From Lactuca virosa (Eukaryota > Streptophyta > Magnoliopsida > Asterales > Asteraceae), in NCBI GenBank assembly GCA_928212115.1, contig CAKMRJ010005745.1, forward strand, positions 75,207,776-75,271,775: 64,000 bases of DNA, given 5' to 3'. Positions 10,710-21,919 of the stretch are shown here, one piece after another (position 1 is the stretch's first letter; each line of letters begins with the position of its first letter). Position numbers and translations under genes: made by a program. The notes under the pieces were generated by a model. It made no database searches. It was not told the origin of the DNA and saw nothing but the letters and a program-made list of their open reading frames with translations.

Positions 10710-11700
10710 GTTTACATTTTTAGGGATCAATAAAACCCCTAGATGTTTTCTAGAAAGTCTGGGTAAAAGGCTTTACGGATTAAGGACCTTGGAAAAAAAT
10801 CTTCCTTCAGACGTTCTCCCATAACGTGGTAGTAGGGTGCCACGATGTGGCGAAGGGTTTTGCGCAACTGTTTTGAGAATGTCTCTGTCACGACATGATG
10901 GTTTGGGGCCATAGTGTGGCTATGTATTTTGGTACAAATTTGGATTTATCCGAGACCGTGTCCTAATCGGGTTAAACCCATCAGCCACGACGTGGTCGAA
11001 GGATGGACACGATGTGGAGGTCAATTGAGGTTAACTTTGACTTTACTTTTGGTCATTTGGGATATTTTGAATACTAGATTGAGGCTTGGTCCCTGGGTGC
11101 TGTACTAGTTACCCGTAGAGTCATTAGTTGGAGTAGTATTCAGTTCAACTATCTTCCTGACATTGAGGTGGGTTTTCCTCACTGTACTTGTGGGTTGAAG
11201 GTACCAATGCAAGCCCACCAGGTTATGTATCCTGGTGAATAGGATGTTACTATGCTTTAGTGATCTATTAGATCTCCATGATTATTTGTTTGTTATTATA
11301 GGCTTTATATGTTGCATATGTCGACATAGTGCGGTTGGATTAAGGTAATACTGCTTTGTACAGAAGCCAACAAACCTGAGAGCAAGCCATACTTATGATG
11401 TGGGCTCGGGAGCAATCCAAACATGAGCTGTGGGCCTGAACGGCAAGCCATACTCATGTTATGGGCTAAGGGGTAATCCGGTTCGATGACTGTGGACCCA
11501 ACATGCATACTAATATTTGTTGTGTGTGGTGGTATTTTAGGGGAACTCGTTAAGGTTTGGCTTACGGTTTGGTTGTTATGGTTTCAGGTACTTCATAGGA
11601 CATGGGGAAGGCAAAGGCTTGATCGTGCATATCCTTCAGATTTTATGAGCTTTGATCTTGGGATACTCTGATTTATGATTTGATGTTTTGGGAACCATGT
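10710..11700 (+). repeat. Partial LTR of the Gypsy-A family, plus orientation
   Basis: From about 11160 to 11700 the sequence matches the reverse complement of the Gypsy-A LTRs (28860-29450 and 59345-59960). Shared stretches include the cytosine-rich boundary near 11170, TATCCTGGTGAATAGGATG-like sequence, the GCCATAC/GGGCTC minisatellite (11380-11500), and GGCAAAGGCTTGATCGTGCA. The part 10800-11030 holds a repeated CACGAYGTGG phrase (about 10836, 10985 and 11009, with a looser copy near 10814). Neither true LTR end is present, so this is a fragment. Confidence 0.65.
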
Positions 11701-12850
11701 TTATAAATAAAGTCAAAGTTAGCCAATGGAGTCTAAATGAAAGTAGTATATCCCATCGATAACTACACATGGATATAAAGAACGTCAAAAATAGAGTTCG
11801 TATGACGAAGTTATGCAATTTTGAAAATCAAAAAATCGGCTCGCGCGCGTGTGCGGAACGCATGCTTCTAGAAGAGGCCACACAACACCAGACATAATCC
11901 AACACGTGGCACCACACCAGGCTCATGTGTGCGGTGAGCATGGTCCTATATACGACACACATCTCCGAATTTGGTCCTATAAATAATGCCTTGCCTCATT
12001 TTCTCTCCACACTTCTCCAGTTCAATATCTCGAGTTTCTCTCAAAATTGGCCCCAAATTTCCCTAGTTTTTAGTCTGCGGTGAAGCTCTACAACCCTGAG
12101 TGCTTAGATAGCTGTAACCTTCGAGTAGGAGTTCCCAAATCAGTATTCTGCCCACTTAGATTCCGGTTTTCATCAAGAATCTCTATAAGTTAAGCTACAC
12201 ACTAGTCTTTTTAGTGTAACTTAGATTTATAGTCACAAGTCGTTATTATGAACCTATAAATAAGAACTATCAGTAATTCTAAGTTATAATATTGATTGAT
12301 CTACTTACGGGAGAGGTGACTAGAATGGTCATGTTGGCTTGGTTGTTGGATTTCAGAAAGGCTATACGCCGAAATGGTCATGCCTCCCAAGTGTCCTAAA
12401 TGGTTGATCCTTATTTTATAGAACCATCAATATTCTTTGGAATGATTGATATGTCTAGACTATTTTAGTCACATAGAATATTAGACCAAGACTTAATAAT
12501 AATGATACTAGGTTACGTCAAAGGAAAAGCCAGTTGCTAGAAGCAAAGCGTTGTCCGGGTTTCGACGCATCACTTTAACAATTGAGTGCATAGTTACTTT
12601 TATCATACACATAGATATGAAGTATTTAAGATAATTACATGCTATATGTTCCTATTATATGTGTTCCAGATATCTATGCTAGATGAAGGATTTATATATG
12701 TTTTACTTGATTTAAACTGTATATGTATTTTTATACTTGTAAATATATTAGGTAGAGATGGGTAGATAAGAAATGAATTAGATGAGAGAGGCCTCGACTT
12801 TTAAGTACGACAGGTACTAGATGTTGAGTTATCTAGCGGAGTATAGATAG
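11701..12850 (+). repeat. LTR of the solo-LTR (S) family, copy 1, partial
   Basis: It begins with one U3 module (about 11710-11820) that matches the repeated module of the solo LTR at 29879-32365. A CGCGTGTGCGG phrase region follows, then TATAAATA at 11978-11985 and a transcribed-looking leader. About 11935-12840 is repeated at 13350-14230 and 21920-22650. The 3' end is lost where Copia-D sequence starts near 12850. Confidence 0.65.
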
Positions 12851-13344
12851 CGAACAACCGACTATACTAGTGTAAACTATTGATCACGTCCTGTATTACT
12901 TAAATACTAACTAAGTCGGCTCACATTGTGTGCTAAATCTGGTCGTGTACAATTCATCAAATACATCAACTTACCAAGAAATTATGTATTTCCAATTGAG
13001 ATACATCATCTACTTGATTTTTCTTAAGACGAGTTGATGGGTCAAAATGTGTAACTATAGGTTTATCATCAAAATGACCAAACCATCTAAGTATTTTTTT
13101 CCACATAATGTGATTGGTTTAGAACATATCCCTCTAAATTCCTTTGAATTTGGATTCCCAATATAACATCTACCGCTCCCATATCTTCCATACCAAATGA
13201 AGATCTTAGCACGTGTTTAGTTTGATTGATGACATCTATATTGCTTCCTATAACAAGCATATAATCTATATAAATATGAATGATAACACATGCATGTTTA
13301 TATTATTTAATATAAATGTATTTGTCACAGTAATTTACATAAAG
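12851..13344 (-). pseudogene. Copia-D reverse transcriptase / RNase H fragment
   Basis: A minus-strand fragment of a Copia RVT_2 and connection region. Reading leftwards from about 13340, one recognises a degenerate copy of the stretch before the YVDD box, which now reads YIDYM. Then come GMEDMGAVDVILGIQIQRN (about 13170-13120), matching the DMKDMGxADVILG motif, and finally MYLMNCTRPDLAHNVSRL (about 12990-12905), matching the conserved CTRPD segment. Several stops interrupt it. It is flanked by S-family LTR copies 1 and 2 on both sides. It belongs to a different Copia lineage from Copia-1/2/3 and probably to the same element as 14349-15768. Confidence 0.7.
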
Positions 13345-14348
13345 ACGAATGGTCATGTGCGTGGAGTGCATCTCCGGATTTGGCCCTATAAATACCTGCC
13401 TTGCCTTATTTTCTCTCCAAACCTCTCCAGTTCAATATCTCGAGTTTCTCTCAAAATTGGCCCCAAACTTCCCTAGTTTTTAGTCTACCGTGAAGCTCTA
13501 CAACCCCTGAGTGCGTAGCTAGTAACCTTCGAGTAGGAGTTCCCGAGTCAGTATTCTGCCCGCTTAGATTCCGGTTTTTATCAAGAATCTCTGTAAGTTA
13601 AGCTACCCTCTAGTCTTTTCAGTGTAACTTATATTTATAGTCATAAGTCGTTATTATGAACCTATAAATAAGAACTATCAATAATTCCAAGTTGCAATAC
13701 TGATTGATCTACTTACGGAAGAGGTGACTAGAATGGTCATGTTGGCTTGGTTGTTGGATTTCAGAGGCTATATGCCGAAATGATGTTGCCTCCCAACTAT
13801 CCTGACTGGTTGATCCTTATTTTATAGAACTATCAATATTCATTGGAATTATTGATAGGTCGAGACTATTTTAGTCATATAGAATATTAGACTAAAATTT
13901 AGTGATAATGATACTAGGTTACGTAAATGGAAAGTAAGTTGCTAGAAGCAAAACGTTGTCTGAGTTTCGATGCATCACTTTAATAAGTGAGTGCATAGTT
14001 ACTTTCATATTAAACATAGATATGAAGTATTTAAGATAATTACATGTTATATGTGCCTATTATTTATGTTCCGAATATCTATGCTAAATGTACGAGTTAT
14101 ACATGTTTTACTTGATTTAAACTGTATATGTATATTTATACCTATAAATATATTGGGTGGAGATAGGTAGATGAAAGATGAAATAGATGAGAGAGGCCTT
14201 GAGTTTTTGGTATGACAGGAACTAGATGTACGATTTATCATGTTATTGGTAACAAATTCCGCAATATTATTCTTTAAAAAGAATATTCTGATTTTAAATA
14301 AGCATAAATAAATCGGTCTATTCTGGTCGTGAAATTGGAGATGTCACA
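13345..14348 (+). repeat. S-family LTR copy 2, with internal deletion
   Basis: It matches copy 1 and copy 3: TATAAATA at 13387-13394, a donor-like GTAAGT at 13593-13598, and an end GTCACA at 14348. Compared with copy 3 about 530 bp are missing at about 14232. At 14348 the sequence passes straight into Copia-D reverse transcriptase, so this LTR was inserted in Copia-D. The U3 start is missing. Confidence 0.65.
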
Positions 14349-15768
14349 TCCTAATAAATGTAATTCGTGTTACTCATGAATAAGTATCAAAGAAATCTTG
14401 ACCTTCCTTTTACCAAAAACCCTTGGCTATGAAACGAGCCTTATATTTTTTATAATACCATTTGTTTTGAGTTTTCGTTTGAGGATCCATTTATGACCTG
14501 TTGGTTTTTGCCCATGAGGCAAATCAACCAATGTCTATGTATTATTTTGTAAAATTGAATCATCCTTACTTTTTATAGCTTATTTCCAACACCGAGCTTC
14601 TGATGATTCAATAGCAACCTTATATGTATGAGACTCATTGTTAATGGAGAATGTCGTATAATCAGGTCCAAAGTATTTGACAACTGTGTTTACTTCTTCG
14701 AGGCTCTTGAGTTGGCTTATGAGCCTTAGAAGTGATGTCACCAAACTGTTGTACATTCTTGACTACTTCAAAGTGTTTTTGAACATCATCAAACAATCGT
14801 TTCCTTGATGTAGATACATTCATATCTTTATAAGGAAATATCGTTTCAAAGAATCCATCATCTATAGATTTAATGATTGTGTTTTGATGAATATCTGAAT
14901 TTGAATTATAAACCCAAAATCTATATGCCATGCTATTTCTTGCAATACCAAGAAATACACAGTTAATAGTTTTTGGTCCAAGTTTAGTTTTCTTAGGAAA
15001 AGGAACTTGAACTTTAACAAGACCCCCCCACATTTTCATCACTTTGTATGATGGTAATTTTCCTTTCCATAATTCATAAGGATATTGAGGGATTTCTTAT
15101 GAGGAATGTTATTTAAGATGTTATTTGCAGCAAGACATGCTTCACCCCAAAAATTTATGAGGTGCTCCAAAAGTAATCACATTGAATGTGTCATATTTTT
15201 TAATGTTCGATTCTTCCTTTCAACAATTTCATTTTGTTGTCGAGTATAATGGGTTGTAGTTCGATGCACTATTTCATGAGTAGAACAAAATTCTAAAAAT
15301 CGTTTGACTCATACTCACCTCCTCTATCAGATCTAAGATTTTTGATCTTTTTATCAAGTTGATTTTCAACTTCAGCCTTATAAATTTCAAATTTATTTAA
15401 GGCTTCATCTTTTGTGTGCATTAAATAAACATAACAAAATTTTCTACAATAATCTATACATGGTATATAATAATTATTTCCTCCATATGTTGGGGTTGAC
15501 TTAATGTCACACAATTCACTATGAATTAAACCAAGTACAACATTTGATTTCTCAATAGATTTATAAGGATGATTTGTGAATTTTGATTATGTACAAATTT
15601 CACATTTTGTTTGTTTGTTCAACAAACTTTTAACTAATATTCCAAGGTTTATCATTCTTTGCAATGAACGAAAATTAAGATGGCCTAATCTTGAATGCCA
15701 AAGAAAAGTTTAATCAAATATGTACATAGAAGTAGCAGCGCTTGTGCGTGCATTATTTTCAACGATAT
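14349..15768 (-). pseudogene. Copia-D integrase to reverse transcriptase fragment
   Basis: Read from right to left: about 15705-15560 holds the integrase zinc-binding part (WHSRLGHLNFRSLQ with a following KCEIC). About 15514-15293 holds the integrase core (YCRKFCYVYLMHTKDEAL, then SDRGGEY). Next, 15042-14662 holds the C-terminal integrase and linker (GLVKVQVPFPKKTKLGPKT, VFLGIARNSMAYRFWVYNS). Finally about 14600-14352 holds the reverse transcriptase start (NNTWTLVDLPHGQKPTG, KWILKRK). Stops and small frameshifts separate these islands, and the LTR at 14348 ends the domain. Integrase would join element DNA to the genome. The segment is nearly identical to 23294-24712. Confidence 0.8.
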
Positions 15769-16250
15769 TTTAGTGTAAATCTTACTCACACACTCTTACG
15801 CTTCCGAGCTTGTGAGGAGTATTTGGTGTTGTTGGGAAAATTCACACAAAAACTTAATGTGACCTTTTGATTTCTATCTAAAAGCTTATTCATACTTAAA
15901 TTAGAAGGTTATGTTACTTTCAAAGAGCTTATTTTGAATTTGATAACTTGGTGAATGGTAAGTATTACTGTATTAGATCTTGTTAATACTTCCAAGTACC
16001 AATTTAATTTGATTCAAAGAAGACATGATATTTACTCAATTCTACCTAAGTAGTTACTTAGAAGTATTAACAAGCTCTAATACTTCTCATTCACCAGGTT
16101 GTCAAATTCAAAATAAGCTTCTAATTTAAGTCTAAATAAGCTCTTAGATAGGAATCAAAATGTTGCATTATCTTTAATGTGAATGTTCCCAACAAAATCC
16201 AATACTTCTCATAAGCTTGGAAGCGTAAGAGTGTGAAAATTTACACTAAA
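15769..16250. repeat. Long inverted repeat (foldback), copy A
   Basis: Two arms of roughly 210-230 bp face each other around a loop of about 56 bases (15999-16054). The outer ends read TTTAGTGTAAAT (15769-15780) and ATTTACACTAAA (16239-16250). Inner arm ends are GTTAATACTTCCAAGTA and TACTTAGAAGTATTAAC. The arms carry mismatches and small gaps but pair along most of their length. It could be a foldback/MITE-type element or part of the adjoining LTR-like sequence. Copy B is at 24713-25176. Confidence 0.75.
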
Positions 16251-17189
16251 TTCATTCAATGGAAATCAGTTTAGTGTTTGTTACCTAGTCTAATTCATAA
16301 AACAATTACGGGTTTTGCAATTAGATAACTTAAATCACCTAACCCTAACTCAAACGGACAATAAGACCTAAAATTAGAATCAAACATTCGATTAAAAAAA
16401 TCAAATTCACTAGATAGAAATTGAATTCATAACCAAGAAGTCAAAACATAAAGTTGGATAAACTAGGGTTCTAGCCACACTTGACTATAACAGAATCAAC
16501 AAGTTTAAAATTGAAACTAAAGTACTAAAGTTGCTTACAAATATAAAATAAATTGTTTCCAAATTATTTCCAAATGAACCCTAGTAAGAACTTTTGGTAA
16601 AAATCGCATCCAACTCATCTTGGGTGACAGATAATCCTGAAAAGCCCTAAAAATCTCGTAACAAATCATCAGAAAAAACTGCCAAAAGGCAGTTTTGGGA
16701 TCTACACGCCCCTGGGTGGTGGGTAAGTATGTTGCTTTTATCAGACTGTCTAATAAAGTACGATGTTGAGTTTTTCCTTTTTGGGATTCCACACGCTCCT
16801 GGGTGAAATCAATGCAAATCTACACGCCTTGTGTGGAAAGAAGTCAATCGATAGAGAGCTGGTCAAAACGCCCCTTGTGGAATTACATGCCTATTTTTGA
16901 CAGCTTCACACGCCCTCGGTGAAATTCAATTTTTGGCCCGTCTCGATTTTTTCAACCTCTTTCTTTTTGTTCCATTTGCTTCCAAGTTTTTTCCTTGAGC
17001 TTCCTTTAGGTCCCCAAAGAGCATCCTGATCCTCAAATATACCTAAAAAACAACATAAAGTGTGGAAGTGAAAACGTACCCTCGATAGACTAGAAATAAC
17101 CGAAAATATATAAAAATGCATGATTTTAGCTTATAAATAAAACACTCAAGATGACATATGTACACAAAATAGGTGCATGAAATGCACCT
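16251..17189 (-). repeat. Probable Athila/Tat-type LTR fragment, copy A
   Basis: No gene. The layout resembles the Athila-like LTR at 20344-21919: a similar ATGCATGA word near the right end and AACTAGGGTTCTAGCC-like text. It carries a repeated phrase ACACGCCCCTGGGTG (about 16699, 16791, 16822 and 16909, with variants). LTR ends were not identified. Copy B is at 25177-26122. Confidence 0.4.
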
Positions 17190-17298
17190 AACATCAACAG
17201 TCGGCTGTCATAAAATGCTTTCGTTGTGATTTAGGATGGGAATATACTTTACATGCTTTTACTAAATTACTTGCATCTGATGGCACTATACACCAATC
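17190..17298 (+). pseudogene. Copia integrase fragment, copy A, cut by Athila sequence
   Basis: About 109 bp matching the start of the plus-strand integrase fragment at 26123-26526, with point differences. At 17298 the match ends abruptly and Athila-like reverse transcriptase sequence begins on the other strand. This is a recombination junction, with no transposon end visible. Confidence 0.6.
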
Positions 17299-17898
17299 CC
17301 AACTTCTTTGGCACAACTTGCACCGGGCTCACCCACTTGTTATCCGAGATTGGATAGATCATTACCGCATCAAGGAGCTTCAATATCTCTTTCTTGACAA
17401 CTTCCATCAATTACGGATTCAACCTTCTTTGCGCATCCCGACTTGGCTTGCATTCATCCTCCATCAAAATCTTGTACATATAAGTGGAGGGCCTCAATCC
17501 CTTGATATCCGCAATTGCCCAACCTATTGCTTCTTTATGTTCCTTCAACACCTTGTGGAGTTGCTCTTCTTCACATTCGGTTAAGTGAGTTGAAATGATA
17601 ATCGGAAGAGTCTTGTTGTTTCCCAAGTACACATACTTCAAGTGACGAGGTAGAACTTTCAATTCTAGTTTCAGTGGTTAAACAAGGGAGTGTGTCAATC
17701 TTGTATGAGTTTGAGGTAATTCAGATTGCTTCACATTGAATTGAGTAGTTTACTTGATCTCTAAATTGTTAACCAATCTTTCAACTTCCGAGTCTAATGA
17801 GTAGAGCTTCAACTTCTTGGCTAATTTTCCACAATCAAATCCTTTTCTCAAAATCATCTCCAACATGTCACCATTGGACAACTCAAACAATTCTTGGG
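17299..17898 (-). pseudogene. Athila-like reverse transcriptase, N-terminal piece
   Basis: The open frame 17411-17662 (83 codons) carries LPRHLKYVYLGNNKTLPIIIS and AIGWAIADIKGLRPSTYMYK, the conserved lead-in to Athila reverse transcriptase, ending RRLNP. Beyond an in-frame stop the frame goes on to 17299 with EVVKKEILKLLDAVMIYPIS and WVSPVQVVPKK, the first fingers-domain block. It is then cut by the junction at 17298, so palm, YxDD box, RNase H and integrase are absent. The bases between 17663 and 17898 are a poorly conserved spacer with stops. Confidence 0.75.
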
Positions 17899-18855
17899 TT
17901 AATGGTTCAACAACATTAACAAAATACAAGGATGAAACATCACTAGGATTCTCATAGCATGGTAGATATTAAAACTTATTGTTTCTCCATCAAACTCCAT
18001 TGTTAAGCTTCCCGCATACACATCGATTTTCGTCCTAGCCGTCTTCAAAAATGGTCTCCCAAGTAAAATTAGAGCCGACTTGGAGGACACTTGTTGTTCT
18101 AAATCAATCACATAGAAATCCGCCGGAAAGACCAATTGGTTCACTTGCACCAAAACATCTTCTAAAACACCTCTAGGAAAGACACTTGAATTATCTGCAA
18201 GTGACATTATGACACCGCTTTCACTTAAAGTCCCGCCATTCAATGATTCATATACCGAATAGGGCATGACATTGATAGAAGCACCAAGATCAACCATGAC
18301 ACTACTAAAAGTGACATCCCCAATCTTGCAAGGAACTGTAAACATTCCCGGATCTTTGCACTTTGGTGGAAGTTTCCTTTGTAAGACCGCGGATGCGTTT
18401 TCATTCATTGAGATTTTCTCATTTCCCTTCAACTTCCTCTTGTTGGTACAAAGTTCCTTCAAGAATTTTGCATATCTAGGAATTTGTTTAATTGCATAAA
18501 GTAAAGGGATATTTACTTCCACCTTTCGGAAGGTGTCCAAAATCTCTTTTTCCTCCATATTCTTCTTTGAAGTTGCACATTGGGATGGAAATGGCAGCTG
18601 AGTGGCTATTGGATTCACTAGAGGGGTAGTCTTCTTTGGAACTCCGGCTTGTGTGTCATTCTTGACAATGGGATCCTCAATGGGAGTGATCTCAATTTCT
18701 TCCTCATATTCCTTTAACTTTTTCTTGGAACTACTCTCTCCTGTTTGTTTACCACTTCTCAAAGTCACTACATTGACATTTGGGTTCTTTTCGGTTTGAG
18801 AAGGTAGTTTGCCACGGGACTCCAACTTGCTTATAGATGTAACTATATCACCCAT
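17899..18855 (-). CDS. Athila-like aspartic protease region of gag-pol
   Basis: 318 codons. The first 130 residues are a charged spacer (EKNPNVNVVTLRSGKQ, a phrase common in Athila gag-pol). The retropepsin domain follows at about residues 150-290. It carries PCKIGDVTFSSVMVDLGASI, whose DLGAS is the active-site loop with its aspartate, and a flap-like stretch (GVIMSLADNSSVFPRGVLED). It closes with ALILLGRPFLKTARTKIDV, the conserved ILGRPFL block. The last 25 residues appear frame-shifted. The protease would cleave the gag-pol polyprotein and needs to dimerise. It is separated from gag by a one-base frame change near 18870, so the original polyprotein is broken. The domain itself looks intact, but the element lacks most of pol. 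Confidence 0.8.
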   Translation of the reverse strand: MGDIVTSISKLESRGKLPSQTEKNPNVNVVTLRSGKQTGESSSKKKLKEYEEEIEITPIEDPIVKNDTQAGVPKKTTPLVNPIATQLPFPSQCATSKKNMEEKEILDTFRKVEVNIPLLYAIKQIPRYAKFLKELCTNKRKLKGNEKISMNENASAVLQRKLPPKCKDPGMFTVPCKIGDVTFSSVMVDLGASINVMPYSVYESLNGGTLSESGVIMSLADNSSVFPRGVLEDVLVQVNQLVFPADFYVIDLEQQVSSKSALILLGRPFLKTARTKIDVYAGSLTMEFDGETISFNIYHAMRILVMFHPCILLMLLNH

Positions 18856-18877
18856 TTGTGCCTCAAGGTTGGAGATA

Positions 18878-20263
18878 CTAGTCCTTGTCTCTTTTTTGGA
18901 ATTGTTGGGTACTAGTGGCTAAGGATTTGACAATGTTTTCAAGAGACATTTCGAAGCTACTTGGTTGGGATTGAGGAGGTTGTTGGTGATGATGTGGAGG
19001 GGGTGGTTTGGATTGATAGTGTGGTTGTGGGTGTTGGTAATGAGGTTGTTGTGGTGGGTAGGAGGGTCTAACCAAAACATTTTGGGGCAATGGTCTTGGG
19101 TTGTAGCTCATATTGGGATTTGGCTTCCAACTTGAATTGTAAGCATTTTGGTAACCGGATGGTTTATTGTGGTAATTTTGGAATTCTCCCGTGGCATTCA
19201 CGTGTTCCGCATCTTCTTGGAGAATGGGACACATATCCGTAGGGTGTCCCATTATTGCACATATTACACAAAGCATCACTTGTGGAGTTTGTCCCATGGC
19301 TAGCTTTTGAACAACGGATGTTAAATCTTTGATTTGAGACTCTAGGTTTGATGTCCCCACTTCATTGACTTTTTGTTGAGTGTCTCTCTTCATATCTTGG
19401 CGAGGGACAAAATGTTGTGAATTTGCGGCTATGGTGTTGAAGAGTTGTCTTGTTTTTTGTGGAGTTTTGCTAAAGACGTCTCCACCACTTGAGGCATCAA
19501 CTAGTCTTCTCTCCATTGGCAATAATCCCTCATAGAAGTGTTGAATGAGGAGTTGTTCCGGGATTTGATGTTGTGTACAACTATAGCACAAGTTGTTGAA
19601 CCTCTCCCAACAGTCATGTAAAGTCTCATTTTGACCTTGGCGGATTCCATAAATCTCATTTCTAGGACTTGAAACTCTTGAAGCGGGATAGAACTTGTCA
19701 AGAAAATCTCTTGCCATGTCGGTCCATGAGTTGATTGACCCCGGTGGAAGATAGAATAACCAATCATTTGATCTATCGACCAATGAAAAGGGGAATGCCC
19801 TTAACTTGATTTGGTCATCGGTTGGCCCTTGTGGCTTCATGCTAGTGCAAATAATGTGGAACATCTTCAAGTGCTTATGAGGGTCTTCATTCTCCAATCC
19901 ATGAAAAGTTGGAAGGTGGTGGACTAAACTTGACTTCAATTCCGAACCTCCTTCCAAAATGGGGTAATTGATACCGGTTAGAGTTTGGGTAACATCGGTT
20001 TCCATCATTTGCCTCAAGGTTCTTTTGGAAGCTTCTCCTTCGTCCCCCATTGCGATTGGTTCTATGATGGGTGGATTTTGTTGTAAGGGTGGTGTTTCGG
20101 GAATTTCTTGGCAAGCGTCGGGGCTAGAATCGGGTTCCGTGTCACTTGATGAAGCGGTTTCAACCTCCGGATCCCCGTGAGGATTTGAAATTTGACCACG
20201 TTCTATTCTTTTTTCCTTCGCCAAACGCCTTGCTTCTTTTTCAATTTCCGGATTATAAATCAC
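18878..20263 (-). CDS. Athila-like gag (capsid) protein
   Basis: 461 codons, the longest frame in the window. Residues 1-95 are acidic and low in complexity. Residues about 110-290 form the retrotransposon gag domain: HHLPTFHGLENEDPHKHLK, then LRAFPFSLVDRSNDWLFYLP, FLDKFYPASRVSSPRNEI, HDCWERFNNLCYSC, EQLLIQHFYEGLLP and DASSGGDVF, each a well-known block of this lineage. A cysteine cluster (CVICAIMGHPTDMCPI, about residue 335) is a CX2CX4HX4C zinc knuckle that would bind RNA. A Pro/His/Gln-rich tail follows (residues 370-440). The start at 20263 is only about 60 bp from the primer-binding site; because the leader is so short, an upstream start is unlikely. Expected role: packaging of element RNA into cytoplasmic particles. 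Confidence 0.85.
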   Translation of the reverse strand: MIYNPEIEKEARRLAKEKRIERGQISNPHGDPEVETASSSDTEPDSSPDACQEIPETPPLQQNPPIIEPIAMGDEGEASKRTLRQMMETDVTQTLTGINYPILEGGSELKSSLVHHLPTFHGLENEDPHKHLKMFHIICTSMKPQGPTDDQIKLRAFPFSLVDRSNDWLFYLPPGSINSWTDMARDFLDKFYPASRVSSPRNEIYGIRQGQNETLHDCWERFNNLCYSCTQHQIPEQLLIQHFYEGLLPMERRLVDASSGGDVFSKTPQKTRQLFNTIAANSQHFVPRQDMKRDTQQKVNEVGTSNLESQIKDLTSVVQKLAMGQTPQVMLCVICAIMGHPTDMCPILQEDAEHVNATGEFQNYHNKPSGYQNAYNSSWKPNPNMSYNPRPLPQNVLVRPSYPPQQPHYQHPQPHYQSKPPPPHHHQQPPQSQPSSFEMSLENIVKSLATSTQQFQKRDKD

Positions 20264-20320
20264 AGCACCTGTACGTTAAGATCTGGGCATAGAGAAATAA
20301 ATTGATTAAAAATAAACCAA

Positions 20321-20338
20321 TCCCCGGCAACGGTGCCA
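20321..20338 (-). other. Primer-binding site of the Athila-like element
   Basis: On the minus strand it reads TGGCACCGTTGCCGGGGA, the form used by Athila and Tat elements and complementary to the 3' end of tRNA-Asp, with A in place of the usual G at the fifth base. It lies five bases inside the LTR. Confidence 0.8.
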
Positions 20339-20343
20339 AAATT

Positions 20344-21919
20344 TGGTGGTTGTCGAGGCCAACAAAATAAATACCCTAAATATTACACACTAAAATAGTG
20401 TATAGCGATAAAGGGATCGTATCCACGGAGATTGGTTCAATTTAAATCTCTATGTAAATAACTTGTTCAAGTACTTATAAAACAAGAGTAAAAGTAAAAT
20501 GGGGGGGGGGGTTTATCTTTTTGATTGCTTAAGAAAATTAAAACTAAGCTAGAATGTAAATATGACAAGTAAACAAGTAAATGATTTGATTAAATTCAAT
20601 GAAGTAAGGTTGGTTGATTTTGGGATACACCACATGGATATCTTAGTTGACTTATCATTAGACTAAATGGAATAACACTTGTGATTTAATTTAACTTGGC
20701 TATAGCAACTCATAAGCACAAATCACCTCAACTCTTCATTGTTGTTAAAATGTTTAGAGGAGCACTTAACACATTCCCTTAATTAAAGTCAGAAAATCAA
20801 TGAAGCATATAATGTTGTGAAAATCAATTAGCTTTAAGTTCTAAGAGTTACCAAGTCCAAAAGATAATCAAATGCTTACATTATCATTATGGAAGAAACA
20901 TTTCCATGGTTTAAATGAAATGAAAAAAAACATAGAAACCATTTGTTGCTTACTAATTTGAGGGTCCATTACTTAACCAAGAAATTAGTCAACAAAAATA
21001 AGCATTCATTCATCAAAGCTCATGATCAAGGATAAATAAACACAAGAAGATGTTTGACTAGAAAATATTTCCATAAACTTCAAACACAAGATAGCATAAG
21101 TCTTCAAAACAACAAATCATCCATGGGCTAAACCCTAATCAACCAAACATAAGTCTAGCCAAGCACGACCAAAATAAAAGAAATGCAAGATAGTTTAGAG
21201 GTACAACATGATTCAAGTTACAAGATGAAATGAAATTACACCAATCTTCAAAATTTTCAATTTCTTCCAAAAACTTCTTGAGAGCAAAAAGAGTTGTTCT
21301 TGAGAGTGTTCTCCTTGAACTCCATTCAAAATCTTCAGTAAAAAGGGGCTTATTTCTGGATCTAAAAGCTGGCCAAAAGTAATCCACCAACCTTCCCAAA
21401 GTAGAGAATCATGCTAAAAACTCGAGTCATTCACAACACGATCCACGCGGACCGCGTGGGTTTCGCTGAATGGGTGCCTTAGCTCATTTAATTAATACAC
21501 CATACCAATCTTTTCATTAATGTTTCAGCCCATTTGCACAATTTCTTGGGAGCCCAATTATGCTTTTCCAAAGCCTTCAAAGATGATCCAATGTTTCTTT
21601 AATCTTCCTTAGCTCGAGTCCTCGTCGTCTCGTCCAAAAATTAAGTCCAACGCGCTTTCTAGTTTATATTGATACCAAGCCCAATCGCACCACTTCAAGT
21701 CCACAAGCAAATCGCAAGCCTCCGATAGTCCCGCACTCCTTCCATACCTCCAATGACAAATAGTCTTCAGTAAATCCTACAATTAAGCTCAAAAGACTGG
21801 AAAGCAACCCATAAAGGAGAAAAATAACAAAAAGAGAAAATATGCATGAAGATTAACTAAAATGAGATGATTTTAACTAAAAATAAACTAAGAAAATAAG
21901 TAATAAAATGAAACTATCA
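20344..21919 (-). repeat. 5' LTR of the Athila-like element (1576 bp)
   Basis: On the plus strand it runs from TGGTGGTTGTCG to GAAACTATCA; on the minus strand it starts TGATAGTTTC and ends CGACAACCACCA at the primer-binding site. The length of 1.5-1.6 kb is usual for Athila. It contains a run of 11 G at 20501-20511 and a GC-rich word CCACGCGGACCGCGTGG near 21445, a near-perfect palindrome. Confidence 0.8.

Larger units (their letters stand above)
17299..21919 (-). mobile_element. Athila-like Gypsy element, 3' truncated
   Basis: Read from right to left: 5' LTR (20344-21919), tRNA-Asp-type primer-binding site (20321-20338), gag (20263-18878), protease (18855-17899) and the first part of reverse transcriptase (17662-17299). 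The rest of pol and the 3' LTR are missing. The right end is a clean LTR end lying in S-family LTR copy 3; the left end is a ragged junction with Copia integrase. The gag style, the DLGAS protease motif and the primer-binding site fit the Athila branch of Ty3/Gypsy. Confidence 0.85.
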
